In this document: positions 42,380-52,265 of the stretch, in pieces
Position numbering within the stretch: position 1 is the stretch's first letter
Layout of the letters: each line of letters opens with the position of its first letter
Assembly (NCBI GenBank): GCA_017475745.1
Contig: JAFVEZ010000024.1
Coordinates: 1-52,265 of the forward strand
Source of the DNA: Selenomonadaceae bacterium
GTDB lineage: Bacteria; Bacillota; Negativicutes; Selenomonadales; Selenomonadaceae
Reading direction: 5' to 3'
Length of the DNA stretch: 52,265 bases
Made by a program: the position numbers and the translations under genes
The notes under the pieces: model-generated
What the model was told of the DNA's origin: nothing
Databases searched by the model: none
Seen by the model: only the letters and a program-made list of their open reading frames with translations

Positions 42380-42913
42380 TTAGCTCACCTCAGGATTGTC
42401 TTTGGCGACTTTAACTTTTTTATCTGCCTTATCTGCTGATTTTTCCTCGGCAGGAGCTTTTTTTGTAATCAGCTCTATTGTGCCGCCTGCTGCCTTTATT
42501 TTTTCCTCTGCTGATTTAGTGCAGCCGTTAGCTACCACAGTCAACTTCTTAGTCAATTCGCCGTTGCCAAGAATTCTTACGCCGTCCAAGACGTTTTTCA
42601 AGACTCCACGCTCAATGAGTGCAACGGGATCGACCGTCTCGCCGCTCTCGAATTTCTTCTCAAGTGTCTCAACATTGACCTCAGCATACTTCTTAGCCCA
42701 GATGTTTTTAAATCCACGCTTAGGAAGACGACGGTAAATAGGCATCTGACCGCCTTCAAAACCCGGACGAACTCCGCCGCCGCTTCTCGCTTTCTGACCT
42801 TTGTGACCGCGACCGGAAGTTTTTCCATTGCCGCTGCCAATACCGCGACCTACACGATTGCGATTTTTGCGAGAGCCTTCGGCAGGTTTCAATTCATGCA
42901 ATTTTATACTCAT
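42380..42913 (-). CDS. rplO: 50S ribosomal protein L15 with C-terminal extension
   Basis: It has the L15 start [23 protein letters not shown] (in two parts: [10 protein letters not shown] and [18 protein letters not shown]), then [18 protein letters not shown]. At 177 residues it is about 30 longer than usual; the extra tail is Lys/Ala/Glu-rich ([20 protein letters not shown]). Confidence 0.97.
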   Translation of the reverse strand: MSIKLHELKPAEGSRKNRNRVGRGIGSGNGKTSGRGHKGQKARSGGGVRPGFEGGQMPIYRRLPKRGFKNIWAKKYAEVNVETLEKKFESGETVDPVALIERGVLKNVLDGVRILGNGELTKKLTVVANGCTKSAEEKIKAAGGTIELITKKAPAEEKSADKADKKVKVAKDNPEVS

Positions 42914-42928
42914 GTCTTAAACCTCCAA

Positions 42929-43114
42929 TTACTCTGCAACTTCTTCAACTGTGACGAGATGTTCAACTTTGTGAATCTGTCCGCGAATTGTCGGATCGTC
43001 CGGCAACACTGAAACGGAGTTGATCTTGCGAAGTCCGAGTGAACGAACTGTTTTACGCTGAGTTTCAGGACGACCGATCAGGCTTTTTTTGAGTGTGATT
43101 TTAAGTTTTGCCAT
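42929..43114 (-). CDS. rpmD: 50S ribosomal protein L30
   Basis: The 61-residue protein has [20 protein letters not shown] and [11 protein letters not shown], as in L30. ATG 43114 follows GAGGAGG; 20 in-frame codons upstream belong to the end of rpsE. Confidence 0.97.
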   Translation of the reverse strand: MAKLKITLKKSLIGRPETQRKTVRSLGLRKINSVSVLPDDPTIRGQIHKVEHLVTVEEVAE

Positions 43115-43127
43115 GTCAAATTCCTCC

Positions 43128-43673
43128 TCAGCCGAAAATTTCCTTAACAGATTTTCCACGAAGTGCCGCGACATTTTCCGCGCGCTTCAACTGCTTCAAA
43201 CCTTCAAGAGTTGCACGAACCATATTGTTAGGATTGGAAGAGCCAAGCGATTTGGTAAGAATGTCGTGAACGCCTGCAAGCTCAAGCACTGCACGGGCAG
43301 GGCCACCTGCTATGACGCCGGTACCTTTTGAAGCTGGTCTCAACATGACACGACCCGCACCAAACACTCCGACAGTACCATGTGGAATCGAACGATCTTT
43401 AAGCGCAACCTCAACGAGGTTTTTCTTGGCATCATCAACGCCTTTACGAATAGCTTCAGGAACTTCCGCCGCTTTACCAAGACCGACGCCAACCTTACCT
43501 TCACCGTTACCAACTACTACAAGAGCGCTGAATGAGAATCTGCGGCCACCTTTTACAACCTTAGCTACACGATTGATATAGACGACCTTCTCTTCAAACT
43601 CCGGCTTCTCAGTAACTTCGTTTTTATTATCTCTGTCTCTGTTATCTCTATCATTTCTAGGCACAATTTTCAC
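43128..43673 (-). CDS. rpsE: 30S ribosomal protein S5
   Basis: The 181-residue protein has an acidic, Asn/Asp-rich N-terminal tail, then [40 protein letters not shown] and SNNPNN-like [15 protein letters not shown]. The order between rplR and rpmD is standard. Confidence 0.98.
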   Translation of the reverse strand: MKIVPRNDRDNRDRDNKNEVTEKPEFEEKVVYINRVAKVVKGGRRFSFSALVVVGNGEGKVGVGLGKAAEVPEAIRKGVDDAKKNLVEVALKDRSIPHGTVGVFGAGRVMLRPASKGTGVIAGGPARAVLELAGVHDILTKSLGSSNPNNMVRATLEGLKQLKRAENVAALRGKSVKEIFG

Positions 43674-43684
43674 CTCTCTCCTAT

Positions 43685-44044
43685 TTAGAATTCAAGACCG
43701 GCCTCACGAGCTGCCTCGGCAAGTGCCGCCACACGACCATGGTAGATGTAACCTCCGCGATCAAAGACAACTGTCTTGATGCCTTTATCAAGCGCTTTCT
43801 TAGCGATCGCAGCACCAACGGATTTAGCCGCTGCGATATTTCCACCCTTGCCTTTAAAGTCTTTATCCATTGAACTTGCTGCTGCAAGTGTAATGCCTTG
43901 AGTATCGTCGATAATCTGTGCATAGATATGCGCCAAGCTGCGGAAGACATTCAAACGAGGACGCTCTGCCGTTCCGCGGACTTTATTGCGAAGTCTCATA
44001 TGACGCTTCTGACGAGTTTGATTTTTATCAGCCTTTTGAATCAA
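43685..44044 (-). CDS. rplR: 50S ribosomal protein L18
   Basis: The 119-residue protein has [32 protein letters not shown] and the C-terminal [20 protein letters not shown] typical of L18. TTG 44044 follows AAGGAGTGA by 8 nt. Confidence 0.98.
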   Translation of the reverse strand: MIQKADKNQTRQKRHMRLRNKVRGTAERPRLNVFRSLAHIYAQIIDDTQGITLAAASSMDKDFKGKGGNIAAAKSVGAAIAKKALDKGIKTVVFDRGGYIYHGRVAALAEAAREAGLEF

Positions 44045-44097
44045 CGATATTTCACTCCTTCCATCAAGTGATTTATGCTGTCAGCGTTCTTATGACT

Positions 44098-44649
44098 TTA
44101 CTTCTTACCCTTTGCGCCAGCTTTGCCTTCCTTACGTCGGATATGCTCACCAGCGTATTTGATACCCTTGCCCTTGTAAGGCTCAGGTTCACGATAACCT
44201 CTGACCTTCGCCGCAATCGCACCGACGAGTTCTTTATCAATGCCCTTTACGGTGATTGTAGTTGCCGACGGGACATCAAACTCAATACCAGCAGGCGGCT
44301 CAACGATAACAGGGTGAGAGAATCCGAGCGAAAGGTTAAGATTTTTGCCCTGTTTAGCTGCACGATAACCTACACCATTGATCTCAAGCTCTTTTGAGAA
44401 GCCGGTTGTCACGCCAACCACCATATTATTGATGAGTGTACGTGAAAGACCATGCAAACTTCTATGTTCTTTTATATCGGAAGGTCTCGTCACCGTAAGG
44501 ACGTTACCTTCAACGGTTATTTTCATTTCCGGACGGATCTTGCGGGAGAGTTCTCCTTTTGGACCCTTGACTTGCACCAGATTATCGTCGCCGACTTTTA
44601 CGGTTACGCCGGCTGGAATTTCAATCGGTGCCCTTCCAATTCTTGACAT
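44098..44649 (-). CDS. rplF: 50S ribosomal protein L6
   Basis: The 183-residue protein has [19 protein letters not shown], the LSLGFSHPV segment and the C-terminal [20 protein letters not shown] signature of L6. Confidence 0.98.
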   Translation of the reverse strand: MSRIGRAPIEIPAGVTVKVGDDNLVQVKGPKGELSRKIRPEMKITVEGNVLTVTRPSDIKEHRSLHGLSRTLINNMVVGVTTGFSKELEINGVGYRAAKQGKNLNLSLGFSHPVIVEPPAGIEFDVPSATTITVKGIDKELVGAIAAKVRGYREPEPYKGKGIKYAGEHIRRKEGKAGAKGKK

Positions 44650-44699
44650 CTTTGCACCTCCTAAATACGTTTTGAGAATGTTAATTTTTCCTCAAAACT

Positions 44700-45098
44700 T
44701 TACCAGACGTATGCGATAACCTCGCCGCCGAGTCCGACTTTCCTGGCCTGCTTATCGCTCATAATTCCTTTTGAAGTGGAGATTATTGCGACACCGAGAC
44801 CACCAAGCACGCGCGGAAGCTCTCTCATCTTTGCATACTGTCTTAAACCCGGTCTTGAGATGCGCTGAATGCCGGTGATAACCTTTTCACGTTCTTGACC
44901 ATACTTGAGGAACACTGTCAAAATGCCCTGCTTATTGTCTTCCGTGAAGGTATAATCTTTTATAAAACCTTCTTCTTTCAAGACTTCCGCAATCGCAATC
45001 TTAATCTTTGAACCCGGAATTTTCACTTTGTCGTGATTAACGGAGTTAGCATTGCGAATACGTGTCAACATATCTGCGATAGGATCAGTCATTGCCAT
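44700..45098 (-). CDS. rpsH: 30S ribosomal protein S8
   Basis: The 132-residue protein has [20 protein letters not shown] and ends [19 protein letters not shown] plus GGEVIAYVW, as in S8. The GGAGG site is about 12 nt from ATG 45098; a second ATG two codons later is possible. Confidence 0.98.
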   Translation of the reverse strand: MAMTDPIADMLTRIRNANSVNHDKVKIPGSKIKIAIAEVLKEEGFIKDYTFTEDNKQGILTVFLKYGQEREKVITGIQRISRPGLRQYAKMRELPRVLGGLGVAIISTSKGIMSDKQARKVGLGGEVIAYVW

Positions 45099-45131
45099 GG
45101 AAACCGATATCCTCCTTTCATTCTTGCCGTC

Positions 45132-45317
45132 TTACCAGCTTGATTTAGTTACTCCTGGAATTGCGCCGGCATAGCTCTGCTCACGGAAGCAGATACGGCA
45201 CATGTCAAACTTTCTGATGTAGCCGTGTGGTCTGCCGCAAATCTTGCAGCGATTGTAGCGTCTGGTTGAGAACTTAGGTTCTTTTTTCCACTTTTCAATC
45301 AAAGCCTTTTTTGCCAT
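45132..45317 (-). CDS. rpsZ: 30S ribosomal protein S14, zinc type
   Basis: The 61-residue short form keeps the zinc ligands C24, C27, C40 and C43 (CKICG and CRICF). This is the zinc-containing S14 found in most Firmicutes. Confidence 0.97.
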   Translation of the reverse strand: MAKKALIEKWKKEPKFSTRRYNRCKICGRPHGYIRKFDMCRICFREQSYAGAIPGVTKSSW

Positions 45318-45333
45318 GTTTAGTAATCACCCC

Positions 45334-45879
45334 TTACTTGTTCGCGGCGAAAGGCATGCCCATCAATGAGAGGAACTCACGTGCCTCTTCGTCGGTATTA
45401 GCCGTTGTGACGATTGCGATATCCATTCCGCGGATTTTGTCGATTTTATCGTAGTCAATTTCTGGGAAGATAAGTTGTTCTTTGAGACCAATAGCATAAT
45501 TGCCACGACCATCAAAGGACTTGCTGTTGACTCCACGGAAGTCACGAACACGCGGCAACGCAACATTCATAAACTTATCAAGGAATTCATACATGCGAGT
45601 ACTGCGAAGCGTAACTTTGCAACCAATAGCCATACCTTGACGAAGTTTCCACGCTGCGAGTGACTTTTTAGCTCTGGTGACGATTGGCTTCTGTCCGGCA
45701 ATGAGTGTCAAATCACCTATTGCTGCCTCAAGTGCTTTAGGATTACCAACGGAATCACCGACAGCCATATTGATAATGATCTTTTCAAGTTTTGGAACCT
45801 GCATGACATTTTTGTAAGAGAATTTTTCAATCAGTGCAGGAACAACTTCCTTTTGATATTTTTCTTTAAGTCTGTTCAA
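45334..45879 (-). CDS. rplE: 50S ribosomal protein L5
   Basis: The 181-residue 5S rRNA-binding protein has [58 protein letters not shown] and [20 protein letters not shown], all L5 landmarks. Confidence 0.98.
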   Translation of the reverse strand: MNRLKEKYQKEVVPALIEKFSYKNVMQVPKLEKIIINMAVGDSVGNPKALEAAIGDLTLIAGQKPIVTRAKKSLAAWKLRQGMAIGCKVTLRSTRMYEFLDKFMNVALPRVRDFRGVNSKSFDGRGNYAIGLKEQLIFPEIDYDKIDKIRGMDIAIVTTANTDEEAREFLSLMGMPFAANK

Positions 45880-45910
45880 TTTTCTGCCTCCTCTCTTTGT
45901 TTATTGAGTT

Positions 45911-46243
45911 TCAGTCAGTCTGATCTATTACTTCGCCGCATTTCTTGCAGGCGCGAGCATTTTTGCCATTGACTTGCTTATGTGCAATGCGTGTCGGTTT
46001 ATTGCAAGCAGGGCAAACAAGCATAACCTTGCAAACATTGAGCGGAGCCTCTTTGGTGATAATACCGCCCTGTGGTGCCTTCAAACTCGGCTTGGTATGG
46101 CGCTTAACTTTGTTGATACCTTCAACGACAACCTTGCCCTTCTTCGGCATAGCTTCAATGATCTTACCTTGCTTGCCTTTATCCTTGCCGGAGAGAACAA
46201 CGACGTTGTCGCCTTTCTTAACATGCAGTTTAACGAGTGACAA
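45911..46243 (-). CDS. rplX: 50S ribosomal protein L24
   Basis: The 110-residue KOW-motif protein has [20 protein letters not shown] and the KRHTKPS segment. It ends with a CPAC...CKKC pair that could hold zinc. Confidence 0.98.
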   Translation of the reverse strand: MSLVKLHVKKGDNVVVLSGKDKGKQGKIIEAMPKKGKVVVEGINKVKRHTKPSLKAPQGGIITKEAPLNVCKVMLVCPACNKPTRIAHKQVNGKNARACKKCGEVIDQTD

Positions 46244-46259
46244 ATCGGCACCTCCTTCC

Positions 46260-46628
46260 TTACAAAACTTCCGGTGCGAGTGAGATTATCTTCATAAAGT
46301 CTTTTTCGCGAAGCTCTCTTGCGACAGGTCCAAAGATACGAGTACCACGCGGTGTTTTGTCTTCTTTGATGATGACAGCCGCGTTTTCGTCGAAGCGAAT
46401 GTAAGAACCATCAGCACGGCGAAGGCCTTTCACACTGCGAACGACGACCGCTTTAACGACTTCGCCCTTTTTGACCTGACCGCCTGGAGCTGCTGACTTA
46501 ACCGTAGCAACGATGATGTCACCAATGTTGGCATAACGACGATAGGAACCGCCAAGAACACGAATACACATGATCTCTTTAGCGCCGGTGTTGTCGCCAA
46601 CAGTCAATCTGGTCTGTTGTTGAATCAA
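46260..46628 (-). CDS. rplN: 50S ribosomal protein L14
   Basis: The 122-residue protein has [20 protein letters not shown], the [20 protein letters not shown] signature and [20 protein letters not shown]. Confidence 0.98.
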   Translation of the reverse strand: MIQQQTRLTVGDNTGAKEIMCIRVLGGSYRRYANIGDIIVATVKSAAPGGQVKKGEVVKAVVVRSVKGLRRADGSYIRFDENAAVIIKEDKTPRGTRIFGPVARELREKDFMKIISLAPEVL

Positions 46629-46681
46629 TTTTCTTCCCCCTCTCCGATGATTAGTTATAGCCTATTTTATTAATCAAGCGA

Positions 46682-46948
46682 TTACTTAGCCTTTTCGAGA
46701 ATTTTGACTAGTCTCCAATGCTTTTCTTTGGAGAGCGGGCGAGTTTCCATAATAGAAACCTTATCGCCGACATGAGCCTCATTGTTTTCGTCATGTGCCT
46801 TGAACTTCACCGTTTTTTTAACAGACTTTTTATAGAGTTTGTGCTGTTCAAGTTCCTCTATCTTGACGACAATCGTCTTATCCATCTTATCACTGACGAC
46901 GATGCCTGCTCTTACTTTACGCTCATTGCGCTTCTGCTCTTCGCTCAC
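46682..46948 (-). CDS. rpsQ: 30S ribosomal protein S17
   Basis: The 88-residue OB-fold protein has [20 protein letters not shown] and the [20 protein letters not shown] signature of S17. Confidence 0.98.
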   Translation of the reverse strand: MSEEQKRNERKVRAGIVVSDKMDKTIVVKIEELEQHKLYKKSVKKTVKFKAHDENNEAHVGDKVSIMETRPLSKEKHWRLVKILEKAK

Positions 46949-46982
46949 TCTTACACCACCTTTCTAACAACTTCACGTTTAA

Positions 46983-47186
46983 TTAAGCCTTTGCCGTCTC
47001 AAGTTCCTGCTCACGCTGTATTGTCTTAATGCGGGCAATGGACTTTTTGACTTCTTTGATTCTCATTGGATTTTCAAGCTGACCAGTGGCATGCTGGAAA
47101 CGAAGATTGAAGAGTTCTTCTTTAAGTGACGCGAGCTTCTCTTTCTGCTCTTCGGAATTCATTTCACGAATCTCATTTGCTTTCAT
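46983..47186 (-). CDS. rpmC: 50S ribosomal protein L29
   Basis: The 67-residue protein has [20 protein letters not shown] and [20 protein letters not shown], as in L29. ATG 47186 overlaps the end of rplP by 14 nt and follows GGCGGTGA. Confidence 0.97.
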   Translation of the reverse strand: MKANEIREMNSEEQKEKLASLKEELFNLRFQHATGQLENPMRIKEVKKSIARIKTIQREQELETAKA

Positions 47187-47730
47187 TTGCGTCACCGCCT
47201 TCTTTTGCTTCAGCCTTAGCCTCAGCCGCCTCAGCCTCTTTCTCGTGTTCATGATCTACGTGAATGTCATGTTTCATCTCTTTAAGACTTTCCTCAACAA
47301 CAGGAACGTAGACATCACCTTGACCTTCATTCTCGACGAACTTGGTCTTGATTGGCAATTTATGACCTGCAAGACGCATTGCTTCTTTGGCAACTTCACG
47401 AGTGACACCGGCCATCTCAAAGAGGACACGACCTGGCTTGACAACTGCTACCCAGTATTCTGGTGAACCCTTGCCGCTACCCATACGAGTTTCAGCCGGC
47501 TTTGCAGTTACAGGCTTGTCCGGGAAGATTTTAATCCAGACTTGACCACCACGACGAATGTAACGAGTCATTGCGATACGCGCTGCCTCAATCTGTCTGT
47601 TGGTGATCCAAGCAGGTTCAAGAGCAACGAGACCATACTGACCATGTGCCACGGTATTACCGCGATGTGCCTTGCCCTTCATGCGTCCACGGAATTGTTT
47701 GCGATATTTTACTCTCTTTGGAAGCAGCAT
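47173..47730 (-). CDS. rplP: 50S ribosomal protein L16 with acidic C-terminal extension
   Basis: It begins [20 protein letters not shown] and has the [19 protein letters not shown] signature. The usual L16 ends near [15 protein letters not shown] (about residue 140). Here a further 45 residues follow, rich in Glu, Lys, Ala and His ([20 protein letters not shown]), giving 185 in total. Confidence 0.97.
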   Translation of the reverse strand: MLLPKRVKYRKQFRGRMKGKAHRGNTVAHGQYGLVALEPAWITNRQIEAARIAMTRYIRRGGQVWIKIFPDKPVTAKPAETRMGSGKGSPEYWVAVVKPGRVLFEMAGVTREVAKEAMRLAGHKLPIKTKFVENEGQGDVYVPVVEESLKEMKHDIHVDHEHEKEAEAAEAKAEAKEGGDANESK

Positions 47731-48416
47731 TAGGTATCGCTCCCTTCTGTTGGCACGTTCTCAACGTCCTTTACTTTCTTCTCAGGAAGAATCTCACCTT
47801 TGAAGATCCAAACCTTAACGCCGATACGTCCATATGTTGTGTTAGCCTCCGCCAAACCGTAGTCGATGTCAGCCCTCAAAGTATGAAGTGGAATACTGCC
47901 CTCACGGTAAGACTCTTTTCTTGCAATTTCAGCGCCGCCGAGACGACCGCCAACTGCAACTTTAATGCCTTTAGCACCAAGTCTCATGGTACGCTGTACA
48001 GCCTGTTTCATAGCTCTACGGAAGGCAATTCTTCTCTCAAGCTGTGCGGCGATATTCTCAGCAACGAGTGTTGCGTCCATATCCGGCTGTCTAATTTCGG
48101 CAATATTAATATCAACTCTCTTGCTTGTAAGTGGTTTGAGACTTTCTTTGATTTGCTCAATGCCTGAACCGCCACGTCCAATAACCATACCAGGCTTGGC
48201 TGTGTGGATTGTCAGCTTCAGGCGATTTTTTGATCTTTCGGTTTCGATTTTGGAGACGCCTGCTGCTGCAAGCTGCTTTTTAAGCTCTTTGCGAATTTTG
48301 ATGTCTTCATGGAGTGAACGCGCAAACTCTCCTTTTTTATCACTGGCATACCACTTGGCGTCCCAAGTCTTGACAATTCCAAGACGAATACCATGTGGAT
48401 GAACTTTCTGACCCAA
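47730..48416 (-). CDS. rpsC: 30S ribosomal protein S3
   Basis: The 228-residue protein has [20 protein letters not shown], the KH-domain loop [12 protein letters not shown] and the C-terminal [20 protein letters not shown] signature. Its last base overlaps the rplP start. Confidence 0.98.
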   Translation of the reverse strand: MGQKVHPHGIRLGIVKTWDAKWYASDKKGEFARSLHEDIKIRKELKKQLAAAGVSKIETERSKNRLKLTIHTAKPGMVIGRGGSGIEQIKESLKPLTSKRVDINIAEIRQPDMDATLVAENIAAQLERRIAFRRAMKQAVQRTMRLGAKGIKVAVGGRLGGAEIARKESYREGSIPLHTLRADIDYGLAEANTTYGRIGVKVWIFKGEILPEKKVKDVENVPTEGSDT

Positions 48417-48441
48417 AGATTTTACCTCCTATCTTTTATTT

Positions 48442-48792
48442 TTAGTCTTCCTTTTCTTTCACGATCACGGTAATGTGAGATGTATGCTTCAATATGCTGA
48501 AAGCTTGACCGCGAGAGCGTGGGTGGATTCTTTTGAGCGTCGGACCTTGATCGACAAAGCATGAAGAGACGTAGAGTTTGTCAACGTTCATATCAAAGTT
48601 ATTTTCAGCATTGGCAACTGCTGACCTCAAAACTTTTTCGAGCAGGACTGCTCCGCGTTTTGGGGTAAACCTCAGAATGGCAAATGCATCTTCAACGCCC
48701 TTACCGCGAATCAGATCAGCTACGATGCGAACTTTTCTAGGTGCCACGCGGACGTATTTGGCGATTGATTTGGCTTCTTGTTTTTCTGCCAA
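48442..48792 (-). CDS. rplV: 50S ribosomal protein L22
   Basis: The 116-residue protein has [20 protein letters not shown] and the C-terminal [20 protein letters not shown] loop, which lines the exit tunnel. Confidence 0.98.
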   Translation of the reverse strand: MAEKQEAKSIAKYVRVAPRKVRIVADLIRGKGVEDAFAILRFTPKRGAVLLEKVLRSAVANAENNFDMNVDKLYVSSCFVDQGPTLKRIHPRSRGQAFSILKHTSHITVIVKEKED

Positions 48793-48834
48793 TTTTCTTC
48801 CTCCTCTCGTTGATGTTTTGTGATATCTATTTGA

Positions 48835-49116
48835 TTACTTCAGCGAGGTTTTTCTTTCTTCGCCTGCGTGACCTTTAAATGTCCTCGTTGGTGCAAACTC
48901 GCCAAGTTTGTGTCCTACCATATCCTCAGTGATGTAAACTGGCACATGCTTTCTGCCATCATGCACTGCGATTGTGTGAGTAATGAACTCCGGCAGTATT
49001 GTTGATGCTCTTGACCAAGTGCGAATCACTTTCTTATCGTTGGCAGCGTTAAGCGCTTCGATCTTTTTCAGCAATTTATCCTGGACGAACGGTCCTTTTT
49101 TTACTGATCTTGCCAA
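48835..49116 (-). CDS. rpsS: 30S ribosomal protein S19
   Basis: The 93-residue protein has [20 protein letters not shown] and the [19 protein letters not shown] signature. TTG 49116 is chosen because AGAGGTGA lies 8 nt upstream and family members begin at this point; a GTG four codons upstream lies within that site. Confidence 0.97.
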   Translation of the reverse strand: MARSVKKGPFVQDKLLKKIEALNAANDKKVIRTWSRASTILPEFITHTIAVHDGRKHVPVYITEDMVGHKLGEFAPTRTFKGHAGEERKTSLK

Positions 49117-49159
49117 GTCTTTATTCACCTCTTCTCTGATTTTTATTCAACATTTGATT

Positions 49160-49984
49160 TTACTTTCTACGACGGACTATCAGTTTATCTGAAGCCTTCT
49201 TACGGCGAGTCTTAGCACCCATAGCGCATTTACCCCACTTAGTAACAGGATGTTTGCGACCGACTGGGCTACGACCTTCACCACCACCATGTGGGTGATC
49301 ATTCGGGTTCATCGCGACACCGCGGTTTTCAGGTCTCTTGCCAAGCCAACGATTGCGGCCTGCTTTACCGATAGTAATATTTTCGTGATCGAGGTTGCCG
49401 ACCTGTCCGATTGTAGCACGGCAGTTAATGTGGACGTTACGAATTTCACCGCTCGGCATTCTCAGAAGTGCATAATTGCCCTCTTTTGCCATGAGCTGTG
49501 CGGCAGCGCCCGCACTTCTCACCATCTGACCACCCTTGCCGATTTTCAACTCGACATTATGAATCATAGTACCAACTGGAATGTTTTTCAAAGGAAGTGC
49601 ATTGCCAACCTTGATGTCAGCCTCAGCGCCACTCTCAATTTTATCGCCGACTTTCAAGCCATTTGGCGCAAGAATATATCTTTTCTCACCATCAACATAG
49701 TTTAGAAGAGCAATGCGAGCACTGCGATTAGGATCATATTCAATGGTAGCAACTGTTGCGGGGATTCCGTCTTTGTTGCGTTTGAAATCAATGATTCTAT
49801 AACGACGCTTATGTCCTCCGCCTTGATGGCGAACGGTCAGACGACCCTGCTGATTGCGTCCGCCGTGTTTCTTCAGCGGAGCAAGCAGGGATTTTTCAGG
49901 CTTGTCTGTGGTGATCTCTTCAAATGTAGAGACAGTCATGAAGCGTCTGCCGGGAGTGTAAGGTTTGAAGGATTTAATTCCCAA
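49160..49984 (-). CDS. rplB: 50S ribosomal protein L2
   Basis: The 274-residue protein has [40 protein letters not shown] and the peptidyl-transferase-proximal [20 protein letters not shown] signature. Confidence 0.99.
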   Translation of the reverse strand: MGIKSFKPYTPGRRFMTVSTFEEITTDKPEKSLLAPLKKHGGRNQQGRLTVRHQGGGHKRRYRIIDFKRNKDGIPATVATIEYDPNRSARIALLNYVDGEKRYILAPNGLKVGDKIESGAEADIKVGNALPLKNIPVGTMIHNVELKIGKGGQMVRSAGAAAQLMAKEGNYALLRMPSGEIRNVHINCRATIGQVGNLDHENITIGKAGRNRWLGKRPENRGVAMNPNDHPHGGGEGRSPVGRKHPVTKWGKCAMGAKTRRKKASDKLIVRRRK

Positions 49985-50036
49985 TTTTATACCTCCTGTT
50001 CTTGGAATTATTTTATTCTAATCCATTTATCTTGGA

Positions 50037-50318
50037 TTAAGCTGAGAAGAACTCGATCGTTTCACCGGCTGCCAGCTTAACGATGGCTTTTTTGTAATCT
50101 GCTCTTTTGCCAGAGGTGCGTCCGATCCGCTTCGTCTTGCCTTTCACGTTCACCGTGTTGACTTTTTCAACTTTCACATTGAAAATTTCCTTCACGGCAC
50201 GTGCTATTTCTATCTTGTTTGCGGCTTTCGCCACTTTGAAGACGTATTTGCCTTCCGCCATCAATTCTGTTGATTTTTCAGTGATAAGCGGTTTAATCAG
50301 AATATCTCTCGCTTCCAT
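50037..50318 (-). CDS. rplW: 50S ribosomal protein L23
   Basis: The 93-residue protein has [40 protein letters not shown] and the [20 protein letters not shown] segment. It docks trigger factor and SRP at the exit site. Its first base overlaps the rplD stop. Confidence 0.98.
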   Translation of the reverse strand: MEARDILIKPLITEKSTELMAEGKYVFKVAKAANKIEIARAVKEIFNVKVEKVNTVNVKGKTKRIGRTSGKRADYKKAIVKLAAGETIEFFSA

Positions 50319-50941
50319 TATGCAAACACCTCCTCAATTTTTGTAACTGCGTTCTTGGTCAGGAACAGCTTTTCGTGGTTGAGCATGTCATAGACATTCA
50401 ACCCAAGTGCTCCCAAAGCTTTCACGCCTTGCAAGTTGTTTGATGATCTCTGAACGTTTTCTTTAGGTTCCTCAGTGATGAAGAGAGCCTTACTCTCAAT
50501 CTTAAAGTCACTCAGCAATTTTACCATTTGCTTGGTCTTTGGTGCTTCAAAGTCAAGCTCTTCAAGCACTATCAGATCACCGCTGCGAACTTTATCACTC
50601 AACACGCACTTCAACGCAAGACGGCGCTGTTTGCGTGGCATTGTGAATGAATAGGAGCGTGGTGTAGGTCCAAAGATCACACCGCCTGATCTCCAAAGTG
50701 GGCTTCTTCTTGAACCTGCTCTTGCGCGTCCTGTTCCCTTCTGACGCCACGGCTTACGTCCGCCGCCACGTACTTCTGCTCTATTTTTGACTTTATGTGT
50801 TCCAAGTCTTTGACTTGCAAGCTGTCTTACCACTGCCTGGTGTACTAAACCGGCATTCATTTCGACACCGAACACAGCATCATTCAACTCAAACTCACCC
50901 TTAGCTGCGCCCGTCATGTCGTATACGGTTACTTTCGCCAT
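50318..50941 (-). CDS. rplD: 50S ribosomal protein L4
   Basis: The 207-residue protein has the L4 loop [20 protein letters not shown] followed by [21 protein letters not shown] 50941 follows GAGAGGTGA. In some bacteria L4 represses this operon through the S10 leader; nothing here proves that. Confidence 0.98.
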   Translation of the reverse strand: MAKVTVYDMTGAAKGEFELNDAVFGVEMNAGLVHQAVVRQLASQRLGTHKVKNRAEVRGGGRKPWRQKGTGRARAGSRRSPLWRSGGVIFGPTPRSYSFTMPRKQRRLALKCVLSDKVRSGDLIVLEELDFEAPKTKQMVKLLSDFKIESKALFITEEPKENVQRSSNNLQGVKALGALGLNVYDMLNHEKLFLTKNAVTKIEEVFA

Positions 50942-50959
50942 TTCCTGTATCACCTCTCT

Positions 50960-51658
50960 TTACCGCTTAGAAGTCTTCTTAGCTGCGCTATGCGTACGCT
51001 CTGTCGCTGCCTGCTTCTCACGAATCGGCTTAATTGTGTTCTTAATGAGAACCAAGCCCTTCTTTGGACCTGGGATTGCACCTTTAATGAGGAGCAACTG
51101 ACGATCGGCATCAACTCTAACTACTCTGAGATGTTGTACAGTAGTACGTGTTCCACCCATACGTCCTGGCAACTTCTTACCTTTGAGGACGCGACCGCCT
51201 GGACCTGAAAGCATTGCACCGGTTGAACCTGGCTCACGATGAGATTTTGAACCATGTCCCATAGGTCCGCGCGCAAAGTTGTGGCGTTTGATACCGCCTG
51301 CAAAGCCCTTGCCCTTAGAAGTACCGACAACGTCGATGACTTCACCGGCTTCAAAGATATCGACACCGAGAACATCACCGATCTTGTATTCAGACTCACC
51401 GGCAAGACGAAGCTCACGAATGAACTTCACAGGCTTTACTTCAGACTTTTTGAAGTGACCTTGCATTGGTTTAGTAACGTTTTTCTCTTTGATTTCACCA
51501 AATCCGAGCTGAACAGCATAGTAGCCGTCACTCTCGATATTTTTATTTTTGATAACTACGTTATTACCAGAAGCAACAACTGTTACTGGAATGACTTTGC
51601 CATCCTCTGCGAAGAGTTGCGTCATTCCAAGTTTAATTCCCATAAGTAATTTTGCCAC
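50960..51658 (-). CDS. rplC: 50S ribosomal protein L3
   Basis: The protein of about 232 residues has GIKLGMTQLFAEDGKVIPVT, then GFAGGIKRHNFARGPMGHGS and the GRMGGTRTT segment of L3. GTG 51658 follows AGGAGGTG by 6 nt and is preferred to the GTG at 51667, which lies inside that site. Confidence 0.97.
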   Translation of the reverse strand: MAKLLMGIKLGMTQLFAEDGKVIPVTVVASGNNVVIKNKNIESDGYYAVQLGFGEIKEKNVTKPMQGHFKKSEVKPVKFIRELRLAGESEYKIGDVLGVDIFEAGEVIDVVGTSKGKGFAGGIKRHNFARGPMGHGSKSHREPGSTGAMLSGPGGRVLKGKKLPGRMGGTRTTVQHLRVVRVDADRQLLLIKGAIPGPKKGLVLIKNTIKPIREKQAATERTHSAAKKTSKR

Positions 51659-51674
51659 TGTGTCCACCTCCTAG

Positions 51675-51992
51675 TTAAACCTTGATCTCGATGTCAACAC
51701 CGGCAGGAAGGTCAAGACGCATGAGAGCGTCAACCGTCTTATTAGTCGGCTGCAGAATATCAATGAGACGTTTGTGGGTTCTCATTTCAAACTGCTCACG
51801 AGAATCTTTATTTACATGTGGTGAACGAAGAATGGTATAGATGTTCTTTTCAGTCGGCAAAGGAATCGGACCGGAAACCATCGCTCCAGTTTTCTTCGCC
51901 GTTTCAACGATCTTCGCCGCACTCTGATCAAGTGATTTATGATCATAAGCCTTGAGACGAATTCTGATCTTTTGACTTGCTTGTTTTGGCAA
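51675..51992 (-). CDS. rpsJ: 30S ribosomal protein S10
   Basis: The 105-residue protein has [40 protein letters not shown] and ends [11 protein letters not shown]. It is the first gene of the S10 operon. The start is TTG 51992 after GAGGAGG. Confidence 0.98.
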   Translation of the reverse strand: MPKQASQKIRIRLKAYDHKSLDQSAAKIVETAKKTGAMVSGPIPLPTEKNIYTILRSPHVNKDSREQFEMRTHKRLIDILQPTNKTVDALMRLDLPAGVDIEIKV

Positions 51993-52038
51993 TTTGGTTT
52001 TCCTCCTCAGTCAAGAGTCATAGCTCTTAACGTTTCTC

Positions 52039-52078
52039 CATGGTAGTTCCCTCGATCTTTGTCGAGCCATCTGCCATG
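52039..52078 (-). repeat. nested hairpin in the tuf-rpsJ leader
   Basis: CATGGTAG (52039-52046) pairs with CTGCCATG (52071-52078), enclosing CTCGA / TCGAG (52051-52055 and 52062-52066). The base of the hairpin is 46 nt upstream of the rpsJ start on the minus strand. A further perfect repeat GGTCAGT / ACTGACC spans about 52104-52147. No consensus promoter was found in 51993-52184, so rpsJ may be read through from tuf. Confidence 0.55.
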
Positions 52079-52184
52079 TCATCGCAATTTAATCAGCATT
52101 AATCAGCGGTCAGTAATCGGCTTATTTTCAATCATAATGATCACTGACCACTGTTAATCTACTTAAGTTTATCTCTAACGGGCA

Positions 52185-52265
52185 TTAAGCCTGCTCAATG
52201 TCGATAACACGACCTGCGCCGACAGTGTGACCGCCTTCACGAATAGCGAAGCGGAGACCTTTTTC
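52185..52265 (-). CDS. tuf: elongation factor Tu, C-terminal fragment
   Basis: The last 26 codons of the gene are present: EKGLRFAIREGGHTVGAGRV, then a short I-D-I-E-Q-A end. FAIREGGxTVGAGxV is the invariant C-terminal strand of EF-Tu domain III. The rest is beyond the right edge. The tuf-S10 order matches the str-S10 arrangement of Firmicutes. Confidence 0.96.
   Translation of the reverse strand, partial: EKGLRFAIREGGHTVGAGRVIDIEQA

Overview
The window looks like a chromosomal segment of a low-GC Firmicute, most probably a member of the Negativicutes (Selenomonadales and relatives). This rests on the Bacillota-type ribosomal gene order, strong GGAGG-type ribosome binding sites, frequent TTG and GTG starts, zinc-type S14 and L36, a B12 riboswitch next to a NikB/DppB-type permease, and a type IV pilus minor-pilin cluster. 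The genus is an inference; no 16S rRNA gene is present to confirm it.

Left part (1-9.9 kb). The 5' end of a nickel/cobalt/peptide ABC permease leaves the window on the minus strand, preceded by a cobalamin riboswitch and two terminators. Next comes a self-contained, AT-rich plus-strand unit (510-4475) of four genes: a CitE-like lyase, a PRTase with TRSP domain, a PRTase with PELOTA domain, and a HAD phosphatase. This is the nucleoside-like-metabolite module usually found with tellurium-resistance (Ter) proteins, but no terD-like gene is in view. A GNAT acetyltransferase, a ThrE-type exporter, recO, rsmI and a secreted TPR protein follow.

Middle part (9.5-37 kb). One long minus-strand run holds secD, secF, a GGDEF response regulator, pth, a hybrid kinase, a radical SAM protein and a two-component pair. 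Upstream of it lie a CofE-like ligase and an unknown membrane protein. The most interesting locus is 22356-22707. A 23-codon, very hydrophobic peptide gene sits behind a consensus promoter with its Shine-Dalgarno in a hairpin. A second consensus promoter fires antisense across the whole unit, and there are terminators on both strands. A homologous copy at 9520-9824 has the same layout but is frameshifted by an 8-bp tandem duplication. Together they look like an Ibs/Sib-like type I toxin-antitoxin family. Then come tlyA-nadK, an aminotransferase, tatAC, rplI, a structured non-coding RNA with its own promoter and terminator (27640-27847), an MgtC-family gene, thiN, minor pilins with a fused PilM-PilN protein, trmK, a Nif3-family gene, aspA, diaminopimelate dehydrogenase and a low-complexity membrane protein.

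Right part (37-52.3 kb). The S10-spc-alpha ribosomal operons read leftward from tuf (partial) and rpsJ to rplQ, and include secY, adk, infA and rpoA. The order is conventional, but map is absent between adk and infA. The secY-adk gap contains a segment resembling the 3' end of an IS200/IS605 tnpB gene. No tRNA, rRNA, CRISPR array or intact insertion sequence was found.
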